From Marinomonas algicola (GTDB lineage: Bacteria > Pseudomonadota > Gammaproteobacteria > Pseudomonadales > Marinomonadaceae), in the NCBI RefSeq assembly GCF_014805825.1, contig NZ_CP061941.1, positions 682,001 to 746,000 of the forward strand: 64,000 nt of DNA, given 5' to 3'. The first letter of the stretch is position 1, and the number at the start of each line of letters is the position of its first letter. The position numbers were made by a program, and so were the translations under genes. Below are positions 1 to 9,219 of this stretch, one piece after another. The notes below the pieces were generated by a model. The model did no database searches and was not told the DNA's origin. It saw only the letters and a program-made list of their open reading frames with translations.

Positions 1-888
1 ATTGTGCTCTTGCTTTTCGATGCTGCTTTGAGCTTCCTTGACGCTTAGGTTGCTGTAAATGTCGGCTAGCCAGTCGCTTTCTTTACCACTGATAAAGTTG
101 GGTATCAGGCTGTGACCATTTTGCACCCATTTTTGAGGGATATATACGGTATGGCCTGTGATATTTTGCAGTAATGTTTTTGCGTCTTTTAGCTCGCTCT
201 GAGAGCGCAGTAGGTCACTTTTTGCCAAATCACGGCTTGAGGTGACCCGTAAGACATTGAGTTTATTACCAATCCCTAGCTCTTGGGTTCTTAATTCTTG
301 GGTGCGTTTCAATTCAAGCGCTTCCAGCTTTTCTTGATTAAGGTATACTTTTTGGGAGGCCAGCAACACCGATAAGTACTGATCAGCCACTCGGTAGATG
401 AGTTCTTGCTCGGCACGTTGATAGCGGTATTCCGATTCTTTTATAAGCGCTTTATCTCGTTGGTAGCCTTTGTAAGATGAATAATCAAATAAAGGTTGTC
501 TAAGGCTAAGCTTCCAATAGTAATCATCCAATTCGCCTCCAGACCTTTCAAGGTCTGGATCATAGGAGGAAGAGTTTACGTCAGTGTAAATATTGTCTGA
601 ATCTTCGTATTGATAGGCCGCATTAAGGCGAATATCAGGTAATAGGTTGGAGAAGCTTATTTCATCTTCCTGCTGTTGTGCCTGATACTGATAATAGGCT
701 TTTTTCAACATAGGGTCGTTCTGCATGGCAGCTGATAGCGTTTCTTCAAGCCCATTGGCAATGGTAGCAGCGCTTACCCCAATGCTGACGGATGAGAGTA
801 GCAGTACCGTCGTAATCTTATTAAGGTGGCTAGTAGGGTACCTTACCCATTTGCCTATGTGTTTCTGTGCAGAAAATAAAGATGGCAT
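1..888 (-). CDS. TolC-family outer membrane channel of a type I secretion system (C-terminus outside window)
   Basis: The reading frame is open from the ATG at 888 to the left edge, giving 296 N-terminal residues. A basic stretch is followed by a hydrophobic core and a VSA cleavage site near residue 40, which fits a signal peptide. The mature part starts with LEETLSAAMQNDP, the usual opening of TolC/OEP channels, followed by long helical segments rich in Gln, Leu and Arg. The start is supported by an AAGGAGAA ribosome site lying inside the last codons of the HlyD gene; the upstream TAA touches this ATG directly. It should form the outer-membrane duct for the ABC/HlyD pair encoded just upstream. 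The C-terminal half is not visible. Confidence 0.9.
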   Translation of the reverse strand, partial: MPSLFSAQKHIGKWVRYPTSHLNKITTVLLLSSVSIGVSAATIANGLEETLSAAMQNDPMLKKAYYQYQAQQQEDEISFSNLLPDIRLNAAYQYEDSDNIYTDVNSSSYDPDLERSGGELDDYYWKLSLRQPLFDYSSYKGYQRDKALIKESEYRYQRAEQELIYRVADQYLSVLLASQKVYLNQEKLEALELKRTQELRTQELGIGNKLNVLRVTSSRDLAKSDLLRSQSELKDAKTLLQNITGHTVYIPQKWVQNGHSLIPNFISGKESDWLADIYSNLSVKEAQSSIEKQEHN

Positions 889-2391
889 TTATTTCTCCTT
901 TAAACTACGAGCAAAACTGTCCGTAAGCGGCTTGGCTAAATAGCTAAACATGGTTCTTTCACCACGACGTATCATAACTTCAGCAGGCATCCCAGGTTTT
1001 AATTCCATTCCTTCAGACATGCTTGCATCCATGTCTTTGACGCCTTGCTCCGTCACTTTGATACGAGCTAAGTAATAAGGTGATTGGTCCCTTTCATTGA
1101 GCAATCTGTCTGCCGAGACATTGATCACTTCGCCTTCAATGACTTTGGTTATACGTGCATTAAAGGCTGAGAAACGAATGTCGGCCATTTGTCCAATGTA
1201 GACTTCATTTATATCTTGTGGCATTAGCTTGGCTTCAACAACAAATGAATCGTTATTGGGGACAATGTCAAGCAAGGTTTGGCCTGCTGCAGCGACGCTA
1301 CCGATAGTGTGAATTTGTAAGTCCACTATGGTGCCGTCTTCTGGGGCTTTAATGGTTGACCGTTCGATGCGGTCTGCGGCAATTTCTTGACGTTCTTGGA
1401 AGTCGTAATAATTGTTCTGGCTTACTTTTATGCGTTCGCCCACATCTTTTAAATATTCTTGTTTACGAGTAGAAATTTGCAGGTCAGTTTCGGCTATTTG
1501 AAGGTTAAGACGTGCTACTTCTGAATTTAAGCGCCCAATTTCGTTTTTAGAAGACAAGATTGATCGTCTTAATTCTCGAGCACGTTGACCATCACCTAAA
1601 CCTTCTTCGAAGAGTGTACTAAACGCTTCTTCTTCGTTCTCAAGTGAAGCGACTTGTTGTCTTTGAATTTCTATTTGTTCTTTTAGGCCTCGAATTTGTT
1701 CTTGAGTTTGGGTAATTCGAGTTTGAAATGCCTTGCTTTCCTGGTTGAATGCATTGAGACGGGCGCTTAGTAACTGCTGTTGTTGGGTAAGGGTGTTAGC
1801 AATGTCTTGGTCTTTTTCGGCTTGCCTTAATACTTCATCAGAAAAGGTTAATTCAGCGTTAAAATTTTGCTCAGCATAGAGGCGTTCTAACTCAGCTTTT
1901 GCCGTAAACAACCTTTTCTCATTGCTGTTTCGTTGAGCCTCTGTTTGCGTTATTTCAAGGCGAATTAAAGGTTGTCCGGCGACCACTTTGTCCCCGTTAC
2001 GCACCATAATATCCTCAACAATACCACCTTCAAAATGCTGAATCGACTTTCTATAGCTATCAACAACGACTTCTCCTTGGGTTAACAGTGCGCTGCTTAG
2101 GGGAGCAAATCCGGCCCAAGCGGAGAATAAACCAAAGGTAAGTACTAAAAATACTATGCCAAACTTGATGTATTTCTTGTCGTCAGTCGGTACAGTTGAT
2201 TTTGAGTGTGGTTGAGGTGCGCTCTGATTGAATGGAACAATGGTTTGTGCGGCCGCCACTCTTTCGTCCTCTGAGCGAGTATCTTCATGAGTTTCTTCTG
2301 CAGACGATTTATTTGGCACATCTGAAATAACAGCGTCTTCTACATCTTGACCTTGATAACGGTCTTTTTCTGTATCGGTTGGTTTAGTCAT
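889..2391 (-). CDS. HlyD-family periplasmic adaptor of type I secretion
   Basis: This 500-residue protein has a polar, acidic N-terminal cytoplasmic stretch of about 72 residues, one membrane segment (about 74-96), and a first lipoyl-like half with the EGGIVEDIMVRNGDKV motif. A long coiled-coil hairpin (about 150-330) rich in Gln and Glu follows, then a second lipoyl half and a beta-barrel region with GMPAEVMI near the end. This is the HlyD/PrsE/LapC architecture that bridges an inner-membrane ABC exporter and TolC. It sits 79 bases after the ABC gene, and its stop codon abuts the TolC start, so the genes are probably co-translated. The acidic N-terminal tail is longer than in minimal family members. 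Confidence 0.94.
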   Translation of the reverse strand: MTKPTDTEKDRYQGQDVEDAVISDVPNKSSAEETHEDTRSEDERVAAAQTIVPFNQSAPQPHSKSTVPTDDKKYIKFGIVFLVLTFGLFSAWAGFAPLSSALLTQGEVVVDSYRKSIQHFEGGIVEDIMVRNGDKVVAGQPLIRLEITQTEAQRNSNEKRLFTAKAELERLYAEQNFNAELTFSDEVLRQAEKDQDIANTLTQQQQLLSARLNAFNQESKAFQTRITQTQEQIRGLKEQIEIQRQQVASLENEEEAFSTLFEEGLGDGQRARELRRSILSSKNEIGRLNSEVARLNLQIAETDLQISTRKQEYLKDVGERIKVSQNNYYDFQERQEIAADRIERSTIKAPEDGTIVDLQIHTIGSVAAAGQTLLDIVPNNDSFVVEAKLMPQDINEVYIGQMADIRFSAFNARITKVIEGEVINVSADRLLNERDQSPYYLARIKVTEQGVKDMDASMSEGMELKPGMPAEVMIRRGERTMFSYLAKPLTDSFARSLKEK

Positions 2392-2470
2392 TGTATTTCT
2401 CTTTTTCCTTTCCCTAAGGAGGTGACGCCTTAGGGGTGGAGAATAGTTTATGGATTAATTCAATATCGCG

Positions 2471-4186
2471 TTAAGCGGGTGCTTGAGACAATTTTTCTTG
2501 CTCAGCTTTTTGTAGTGCTAATTTTTTCATGACCTCATCTCTAGGGCCGAAAAACTGCACCTGACCTTCACGCATGACAAGTAATTTATCGATACTACGA
2601 AGAATAGAGGTGCGGTGGCTGATGACAAATGTGGTTGTCTTTTGTGCTTTTAAAATTTGCAGTGTTTGGGCAAGTGCTCGTTCACCATGTTCATCTAAAT
2701 TAGAGTTCGGTTCATCTAGTATGACCACTTTAGGTGAACCATACAGTGCGCGAGCAAGACCAATACGTTGTCTTTGACCGCCAGAGAGGGCGCCTGAATC
2801 TGTACCGATAACCGTATCGTAGGCGTTAGGTAAGCGTAAAATCAGTTCGTGAACACCCGCTTTTTTCGCTGCTAATACGACCTTGTCTGCGTCTACTTCA
2901 CTAAAGCGGGCGATATTTTCACTGACTGTACCGCTAAAGAGTTCAATGTCTTGTGGTAAGTAACCAATATGAGGCCCAAGCTCATCACGGTTGTAATGCT
3001 GTATCTCCGCTCCGTCAATTCTGACCGCGCCATTTGATGCTGGCCAAATGCCTAGCATGGCTCTGGCTAGTGTTGACTTGCCTGCGGCACTGGGTCCAAC
3101 AACCCCAACAAGATCCCCTGTTGGTATGTCTAGATTGATGCCTTTTATAGCGGGTGCCTTTGAGCCTGGAGGAACAACAAATAAGTTTTCAACTGTTATA
3201 TTGCCTGTAGGCGTTGGTAACTGCATGTTGCGTTCATTCGCTGGTATGGCCTCAAGGATTTCGGACAAGCGTCCATAGGAAGTACGAGCATTATTAAAGC
3301 CAGACCAACTGCCGATAATTAAATCGACTGGAGCCAGAGCTCGACCCATCAAAATAGACCCAGCTATCATCATACCTGGAGACATTTCATTAATAACCAC
3401 AAAGTAAGCGCCCATTCCCAGAATAAGGGATTGGAAGATCATGCGTAACACTTTACTCAGATTGGCATAAATACCGGCTTTGTCGCTGGCATGGGTTTGC
3501 TTTTCTAGAAAAGTTTGGTGCTGTTTGTGCCAGCGTCCCATGATATTAGGCAACATGCCCATTGCATGCAGTACTTCAGAGTTTCTTAAGTTACCTGTTG
3601 CCAGACTTTGTGCTTTAACGTTTTCGCCATTGGCTTCGGTAAGCAGCTTTTTGGTGGATTTTTCATTCAGTATGGCCACAATGACTAAAATAATAGCGGC
3701 ACAAATAGCAAACCAACCAAAAGCCGGGTGAAAAAGAAACATGACACCAATGTAGATTGGCATCCAAGGGGCATCAAAAAAGGCAAACAGACCATTGCCC
3801 GTCATAAATTGGCGTAAAGTAGTTAAATCACTTAATGGCTGAGAAGTGCGCTGATTAGGGGAGCGCACACCTAACTCAAACATAGCCGAGTACACACGCG
3901 TACTTAATTTTTGATCCATTTGATTGCTAACTCGAACCAATATAAGCGAACGTACCCAGGTTAATGTGCCCATGATGGTGAACATCAACACCATTATCAT
4001 GGTTAAAAAATACAGGGTTTCTAAACTGCGTGATGCAACAACACGATCATATACTTGCAGCATATAAAAAGGAGAAGTTAACATTAATAGGTTTATGAAT
4101 AAACTAAAGAATCCCGCGGCCAAAAAACCTCGTTTACTTGCTGTGAGAGCGCCCTTGAGGTCGTTTTTTACATTGGTCTTGCTCAT
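2471..4186 (-). CDS. Type I secretion permease/ATPase (PrtD/LapB-type ABC transporter)
   Basis: The 571-residue product has a membrane domain with about six helices in the first 300 residues and a C-terminal nucleotide-binding domain. The Walker A is GPSAAGKST (near 363-371), the signature is LSGGQRQR, and the Walker B is VVILDEPNSNLD. The length and the lack of an N-terminal C39 peptidase domain match the PrtD/HasD/RsaD class, which exports proteins with uncleaved C-terminal signals rather than double-glycine peptides. It lies between a sapC-like gene and the HlyD gene in one minus-strand operon. A large perfect inverted repeat (4218-4261) lies just upstream of its start and may affect the mRNA. 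Confidence 0.95.
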   Translation of the reverse strand: MSKTNVKNDLKGALTASKRGFLAAGFFSLFINLLMLTSPFYMLQVYDRVVASRSLETLYFLTMIMVLMFTIMGTLTWVRSLILVRVSNQMDQKLSTRVYSAMFELGVRSPNQRTSQPLSDLTTLRQFMTGNGLFAFFDAPWMPIYIGVMFLFHPAFGWFAICAAIILVIVAILNEKSTKKLLTEANGENVKAQSLATGNLRNSEVLHAMGMLPNIMGRWHKQHQTFLEKQTHASDKAGIYANLSKVLRMIFQSLILGMGAYFVVINEMSPGMMIAGSILMGRALAPVDLIIGSWSGFNNARTSYGRLSEILEAIPANERNMQLPTPTGNITVENLFVVPPGSKAPAIKGINLDIPTGDLVGVVGPSAAGKSTLARAMLGIWPASNGAVRIDGAEIQHYNRDELGPHIGYLPQDIELFSGTVSENIARFSEVDADKVVLAAKKAGVHELILRLPNAYDTVIGTDSGALSGGQRQRIGLARALYGSPKVVILDEPNSNLDEHGERALAQTLQILKAQKTTTFVISHRTSILRSIDKLLVMREGQVQFFGPRDEVMKKLALQKAEQEKLSQAPA

Positions 4187-4217
4187 GATTTTCTCGGTTT
4201 TGTTTATTGAGTATTCC

Positions 4218-4261
4218 CACTTTTCATTAAATACAAATGGTGGTGTATTTAATGAAAAGTG
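4218..4261. repeat. Perfect 18-bp inverted repeat (hairpin) between sapC-like gene and ABC gene
   Basis: Arms 4218-4235 (CACTTTTCATTAAATACA) and 4244-4261 are exact reverse complements around an 8-base loop. The stem is AT-rich and has no T-run after it on either strand, so it is not a standard intrinsic terminator. It lies 32-75 bases upstream of the ABC transporter start on the minus strand. It could be an mRNA processing or stability element, or an operator. Confidence 0.85.
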
Positions 4262-4382
4262 ACATCCGGTTTAGTCTTATCTACTCGTTAAGGTTATTTT
4301 CCTGACCAAAATGAGTGAAAACATTGTCGTGTTAATATGGGTTATTGCACATAAAAACAAGGACTGTGAAGTTCATTCGTTT

Positions 4383-5195
4383 TTAAAAACTAAATAAGTC
4401 TTCTTTTTCTCCGAATAATTCATCTAAGTCAGGTTCTTTTCCTTGTACGCTTTGCTGCTGCTTGAGATCAACATGCACTTTTTGTAGAGTGGACAGTCCT
4501 TTTACTCTCGCTTCTGAAAAAACTTGAGCATAAGCTATTTCGAGTGCGCCACTTCTATTTAATGTTGCGGCTACGGCAGGTTCCAAATTTGCTAAGGCTT
4601 TGATGTCTACGTGATATAAACCATTCAATGCTTTTTCTACTGGTTTATTATCTTCTTCTTCAGAATAGGTTATCGTCCAGGGTGTAATTAAGTTGGCTTC
4701 TTGTAACGCAGACATTAAGCGTAATGTGTCTTTTCGTCCGTTTAATGCTTTTTCTAAGAATTTAACGAAATTCATCATATGGTCTGATAAATTTGTTTCG
4801 TCTTTGAAAAACGCAAGATCACTGGGAGACATCTCGTATTTAATTGCACTTTCCTCAACGCACAGCTGCAGCTGAGCATTGTCCTGATCCATTTCTAACG
4901 AAAAAGGGTAGGCCCTGTAGAAAGCCGGTTTGTATCCCCCTAACCAACGACCATCAGGCAAAACGAATAGGTTCTCGTTTGGTTTTAATGCTTGTAAGCC
5001 AACCAACTCAAAAGACTCTGTGTTATCCCCATGTGTACGCTTTTGGAAAGCCACCCCCATGTGCTGTATTACATGGGACAGTTCCTCTCTTACAAGCGGT
5101 ACCGTTGTCATTGGTGCAGCGTATTCCATGCTGATGGTCGAGGCATAGCCTGCTTTGTTATGCAGTGATCGCTGTAGAGGTACGTAGCGGGTCAT
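4383..5195 (-). CDS. SapC-family protein linked to type I secretion
   Basis: This 270-residue protein opens with a basic segment and carries the family pattern LPDGRWLGGYKPAFYRAYPF in its first half. SapC proteins (Pfam SapC) are named for the Campylobacter S-layer transport cluster sapCDEF and accompany type I exporters of surface proteins. Their biochemical role is not established. No signal peptide or membrane helix is obvious, so it is probably cytoplasmic. It is the first gene of the minus-strand operon that continues into ABC, HlyD and TolC genes, after a 196-base gap that contains a large hairpin. The context suggests a job in handling the exported substrate before or during secretion; that is inference. 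Confidence 0.82.
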   Translation of the reverse strand: MTRYVPLQRSLHNKAGYASTISMEYAAPMTTVPLVREELSHVIQHMGVAFQKRTHGDNTESFELVGLQALKPNENLFVLPDGRWLGGYKPAFYRAYPFSLEMDQDNAQLQLCVEESAIKYEMSPSDLAFFKDETNLSDHMMNFVKFLEKALNGRKDTLRLMSALQEANLITPWTITYSEEEDNKPVEKALNGLYHVDIKALANLEPAVAATLNRSGALEIAYAQVFSEARVKGLSTLQKVHVDLKQQQSVQGKEPDLDELFGEKEDLFSF

Positions 5196-5495
5196 AAGTT
5201 ATCTCCATTACAACTTTAAAAATATGGCGCGTAGTGTAACATGCAAGAGCACATTTTATGTGATCAGAAACACTTAATCTTATGTTTTAATCGTGTAAAT
5301 TATACGCCTTACATCATCTTAAATAGAGGGCGCTATTTTGTTATTTGAGCGTTTATACTGGATGCGTTGATCGTGCTCTGGATTCGTTTGAATGTCATTT
5401 ATAATCTGGTTTATGGGTTTTATTTCTATTCAGTTGTCGCCGTTTAGTGTATTTTGGTCGGTTACTTTATCTTGTTTGTTTTTTGAGAATACATA
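5196..5495. other. Divergent intergenic region
   Basis: This gap separates the minus-strand secretion operon from the plus-strand sugar transferase. It should hold divergent promoters. It is AT-rich, and I see no open frame or convincing inverted repeat, nor a clear sigma-70 promoter I would defend. Confidence 0.4.
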
Positions 5496-6890
5496 GTGAA
5501 ATCAGGTCGTGGTTTAAAAGAACACAGTGCGTCTATAGGTATTACGATACGCATACTCGATGCCATGGGTATTGTTACCGCTGGTTTTTGTTCTTTCTAT
5601 TGGTTTTTTGATCACAACTACTTTGGTGGCTATTTTTATAACAGCTTACTTGTTGGTGTTCTTATGGGGCAGGTGGCTTATAGTTCATTAGGTGCTTATC
5701 AGGGTTGGCGTGGAACCAACTCAACCACAGAAGCCAGTCTGGTCTTTTGGTCGCACGTTGTTACATTCCTTTTAATTATTCTTTCCGCCTATGTGACTCA
5801 ATATGGTGATTCATTACCTCGGTTGTGGGTGTTCTCTTGGTTTGTTTGGTCCCTTGTCTTTATTGCGATAACACGTATTGCGATCAGGCGAACACTCGGC
5901 TATTGGCGTGCCAAAGGTCGAAACATTCGTCGTATTCTCTTGGTTGGCAATGGTGACCTTGGGCAAAGGGTCATTGATAAATTGCAAAAAAACCCCAATT
6001 TAGGCCTTTCTGTGGTTGGATTTATCGATGATGCCCCTTCGTCTCCCGTACAAAATGCCGATTATCCTATTCTAGGCTCAATCGATGAAGTAGAGCGAAT
6101 TGTTCATGAGAGGGGGGTTGACCAAGTTTGGATCACTTTGCCTTTAGGTGAAGTCCAGAAAATGGAAAAAACTCAGGCATTGTTGGCGACTTCTACTGTG
6201 ACCATTCGTATTGTCCCTGATATTTTTGGGTTTCAACTGCTAAACCATTCTATTACTGAAGTAGCAGGGTTACCGTTAATAAATTTATCTACCTCGCCTA
6301 TGTTGGAGGGGAAAAATAGGGTGTTAAAATGGTTAGAAGATAAGATACTCGCATCACTTATCTTGATCTGTATTAGTCCTGTTATGTTGCTCATTGCCAT
6401 TGCGGTTAAGTTGTCGTCAAAAGGTCCTGTTTTTTACCGCCAAGAAAGAGTGAGCTGGAATGGACGTTCTTTTAATATGTTGAAATTTCGTTCTATGGCG
6501 GTGGACAGTGAAGCGGATGGCGTGAAGTGGGGAGGGGCGGCTGATATGAAGGTGACTCGATTTGGACGCCTTCTTCGTCGAACCAGTTTGGATGAATTAC
6601 CGCAGTTTATTAATGTCTTGAAAGGCGATATGTCGATTGTTGGGCCTAGACCTGAGCGTACTGTTTTTGTTGAGCGGTTTAAATACGAAATTCCATTGTA
6701 TATGAAGAAACACATGGTTAAAGCGGGCATCACTGGTTGGGCTCAAATCAATGGGTGGCGGGGTGATTCAGGGCTGCAGCAACGTATTGATTGCGATTTG
6801 TATTACATTGAAAACTGGTCAATATGGCTGGACTTGAAAATTATTATCTTCACTTTGATCAACGGTTTTTTCCATAAAAATGCAAAATAA
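5496..6890 (+). CDS. Undecaprenyl-phosphate sugar-1-phosphate transferase (WcaJ-like initiating glycosyltransferase)
   Basis: The 464-residue protein has four or five N-terminal membrane helices, a central Rossmann-like CoA-binding domain (LLVGNGDLGQRVIDKLQ near 150) and a further membrane helix near 285. The C-terminal bacterial sugar transferase domain carries KFRSM and DELPQFINVLKGDMSIVGPRPE. This family moves glucose-1-phosphate or a similar sugar phosphate onto undecaprenyl phosphate to start exopolysaccharide or capsule repeat units. The start is a GTG with a weak ribosome site. It overlaps the next gene by 11 bases, so the two are co-transcribed. Which sugar is used cannot be read from the sequence. 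Confidence 0.92.
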   Translation: MKSGRGLKEHSASIGITIRILDAMGIVTAGFCSFYWFFDHNYFGGYFYNSLLVGVLMGQVAYSSLGAYQGWRGTNSTTEASLVFWSHVVTFLLIILSAYVTQYGDSLPRLWVFSWFVWSLVFIAITRIAIRRTLGYWRAKGRNIRRILLVGNGDLGQRVIDKLQKNPNLGLSVVGFIDDAPSSPVQNADYPILGSIDEVERIVHERGVDQVWITLPLGEVQKMEKTQALLATSTVTIRIVPDIFGFQLLNHSITEVAGLPLINLSTSPMLEGKNRVLKWLEDKILASLILICISPVMLLIAIAVKLSSKGPVFYRQERVSWNGRSFNMLKFRSMAVDSEADGVKWGGAADMKVTRFGRLLRRTSLDELPQFINVLKGDMSIVGPRPERTVFVERFKYEIPLYMKKHMVKAGITGWAQINGWRGDSGLQQRIDCDLYYIENWSIWLDLKIIIFTLINGFFHKNAK

Positions 6891-8157
6891 CATACAGTCT
6901 ACGCCTGCTACTTCTGAATTGGCTCTTTTACCCTTCCTAGCTTGGCTGATGGCGTCTGTTTCTTTGGGGTTGAGCCTAGTGCTCAATGAAGGGATTTCCC
7001 TTGCTCCCTTATTCTTATTGTGTACTTTCTTTGTGTTGTTATTTGCGAAAGGCTCATGGGTATCAGATCGCCTAGATGGGTGGTTAATGGCTTCTTTTGT
7101 CACCTATTTCCTCAGTATGTTGCTGTTTGTTTATCTTGATGGTTGGCATACTAGAGAACTTGATCGACCTGTACGTTTCTTGTTGGCTATACCTGTGTTG
7201 TTTGTTTTACTGAGATTGCCCTACAAGCGAGACCTGCTTTGGTATGGGGTGATGATTGGCGCCTTAGGTGCATTTTGTTTTGCCGTGTACGATCGATGGA
7301 TTTTAGGCTTGGATAGAGCGAATGGGTTTGAGCACCCCATTATGTTTGGTAATACGTCTTTATTATTAGGTGGTTTGTCGTTTTGTGCTTTTTTGTACTT
7401 TAAGGCACAAAAAGGCTGGCATAAACTGACGGTTTTTGCACTTCTGGCCGTCTCTTGTGGGGTGTTTGCTTCATTGCTTTCCGGTACTCGAGGTGGGTGG
7501 GTTTCTTTGCCTATTATTGTGGCTTTTATTTTCTGGCAAAGTAGAGATTTGTTAGATAAAAAGCTGCGTATCTGGGGAAGTTGTCTACTTATTGCGCTAA
7601 GTGTTGTGATCATTTCCGTGCCTCAATTTGGCGTGGCTAAGCGCTTGCATGAGGTTGTGACGGACATTGAGCGTTATCAATCTGGGGATTTTCTTTATAA
7701 TTCAGTTGGTCAGCGGTTTGAAATGTGGAAAGCGGCCGTTTATATGTTCAATATGTCTCCGCTCTTAGGTGTTGGGGAGTACCACAGTGTCGAAATTAAG
7801 CAAGAGCTGGCGGATGAGGGTTTGATAAGTCAGTCTATTTTACGTTTTTCTCATGCGCACAATGAGTATTTAACTTCGTTGAGTTTAAGAGGGCTTATCG
7901 GGCTTTTCTTTCTGATAGTTGTGTATCTTGTTCCCTTAAAGCTATTTCTTAGAAAAATGCACCTACATCATCATAATTGGAATGTAAAAGCCTATGCTTT
8001 AGCCGGTGCTTTGATACCGATGAGTTACATGGATTTTGCGTTAACTCAATCTATGTTTAGTCACAATATTGGGGTGATGTTCTACGCTTTTTCAATTGTT
8101 TTTTTCTGGGCGGCCACACGCTGGGTAGAGCACTTTCAGCAGGCGAAGCATATATAG
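6880..8157 (+). CDS. O-antigen ligase / Wzy-type polymerase family membrane protein
   Basis: This 425-residue protein is almost wholly hydrophobic, with about ten to twelve membrane helices. A large periplasmic loop in the second half contains the family pattern SHAHNEYLTSLSLRGLIGL, and SGTRGGW lies upstream of it. These are hallmarks of the Wzy_C/WaaL fold, which joins undecaprenyl-linked glycans to lipid A core or polymerises them. The ATG lies inside the end of the sugar transferase gene, which suggests translational coupling. Ligase and polymerase cannot be told apart from the sequence. No other glycan genes are nearby, so the partners must lie elsewhere. A strong terminator follows. Confidence 0.85.
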   Translation: MQNNIQSTPATSELALLPFLAWLMASVSLGLSLVLNEGISLAPLFLLCTFFVLLFAKGSWVSDRLDGWLMASFVTYFLSMLLFVYLDGWHTRELDRPVRFLLAIPVLFVLLRLPYKRDLLWYGVMIGALGAFCFAVYDRWILGLDRANGFEHPIMFGNTSLLLGGLSFCAFLYFKAQKGWHKLTVFALLAVSCGVFASLLSGTRGGWVSLPIIVAFIFWQSRDLLDKKLRIWGSCLLIALSVVIISVPQFGVAKRLHEVVTDIERYQSGDFLYNSVGQRFEMWKAAVYMFNMSPLLGVGEYHSVEIKQELADEGLISQSILRFSHAHNEYLTSLSLRGLIGLFFLIVVYLVPLKLFLRKMHLHHHNWNVKAYALAGALIPMSYMDFALTQSMFSHNIGVMFYAFSIVFFWAATRWVEHFQQAKHI

Positions 8158-8237
8158 CGTATAGCGTTGGTTTCGTTCTTTTTGTATGTGATGTGTTTTT
8201 TGTAGACTTCGTTTTTGTCTGTATAAATGACACTAAT

Positions 8238-8281
8238 AAAAAAGCCGAGTGACTGATTGTTTAAGTCGCTCGGCTTTTTTG
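8238..8281. terminator. Bidirectional rho-independent terminator
   Basis: The GC-rich stem GCCGAGTGAC / GTCGCTCGGC (one G-T pair) is flanked by an A-run on the left and a T-run on the right. It can serve both the plus-strand ligase gene and the minus-strand FKBP gene that converge on it. Confidence 0.9.
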
Positions 8282-8304
8282 TGTAGCCTGGGTATCAAGC
8301 GTTT

Positions 8305-9042
8305 TTATTGAGCGGTTTCTTCCGCTGTTTCTGTTTCAGTCTCTTCTTCTGTTTCGATGTCTAGTAGCTCCACCACAAACTTAAGTGGTGCATTTGGTGG
8401 GATTGGACCAGTACCGCCTGGGCCATAGGCTAGATCTGATGGAATATACAGTTCATATTTAGAGCCAACAGTCATCAATTGAAGGCCTTCTGTCCAGCCT
8501 GGAATCACTTGGTTCAATGGGAAGCTGATTGGCTCTCCGCGCTCATAAGAGCTGTCAAATACGGTGCCATCCACTAAGGAGCCTTCATAATTCACTTTTA
8601 CAACATCTGTTTCGACTGGTGCAGCGCCTTCACCCTGAGTAATGGCTTTATACATCAGGCCAGACTCAGTTTTCATAACGCCGTCCATTTTTTCTAACTC
8701 AGCAAACCATTCGGCATTTTTGGCGGACGCTTCTGCCGCAAGCTTTTCTTGTTCACGCTGCGCTTCGGCTAGTTTTTCTTGTTGGAACATTTGAATGGAT
8801 TCAGTAATCTCAGCTTCAGTTAGAGCCAACTCTTTTCCTGCATAGGCATCTTTAAAGCCTTTGATGAAGGTTTCAAGATCTAGGTCTGTAAAGTCTTGTC
8901 CCATACGGCCACCGAACATAGAGCCAACGCTGTAACCTAAGCGTTGTTCCTTGCTCTCTAGAGTTAATGAGCTGTCGGCACTATCGGCATAAGAGAATGT
9001 GGTAGAGGATAGGACTAACGCTGCAATTAGTGTTTTTTTCAT
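8305..9042 (-). CDS. FKBP-type peptidyl-prolyl cis-trans isomerase, exported (FkpA/Mip-like)
   Basis: I place the start at the ATG at 9042 (245 residues), because it begins a typical signal peptide (MKKTLIAALVL, cleavage after SYA). An upstream in-frame ATG at 9141 would put 33 polar residues before it. The N-terminal half is the helical dimerisation domain found in FkpA/Mip proteins (EQRLGYSVGSMFG). The C-terminal half is the FKBP domain, with VKVNYEGSLVDGTVFDSS and GWTEGLQLMTVGSKYELYIP. The protein ends in an unusually acidic Glu/Thr-rich tail of about 15 residues. It should act as a periplasmic folding catalyst and chaperone. It is transcribed alone, convergent with the ligase gene. Confidence 0.93.
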   Translation of the reverse strand: MKKTLIAALVLSSTTFSYADSADSSLTLESKEQRLGYSVGSMFGGRMGQDFTDLDLETFIKGFKDAYAGKELALTEAEITESIQMFQQEKLAEAQREQEKLAAEASAKNAEWFAELEKMDGVMKTESGLMYKAITQGEGAAPVETDVVKVNYEGSLVDGTVFDSSYERGEPISFPLNQVIPGWTEGLQLMTVGSKYELYIPSDLAYGPGGTGPIPPNAPLKFVVELLDIETEEETETETAEETAQ

Positions 9043-9219
9043 GATTCGGTTCCAGTTAGTAAAATTAAAAGCAATGAAAGTTTTTGCTGTTCGTTTTTTC
9101 AAATAGACAGAATGCAAAAACCGATAGTCGTTTTGTCTCATTGCCTGTTTAATGAATCAAGTCGTTTTACGCAATCATTACAATGGGTTGCCGGCTTGAA
9201 AATAGCATAAATCAACGTC

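Noticed and set aside
889..4186. Type I exporter as the secretion route for the glycine-tract protein
   Set aside because: The ABC protein lacks a C39 peptidase domain needed for double-glycine leaders, and the genes are 48 kb apart with no shared signals.
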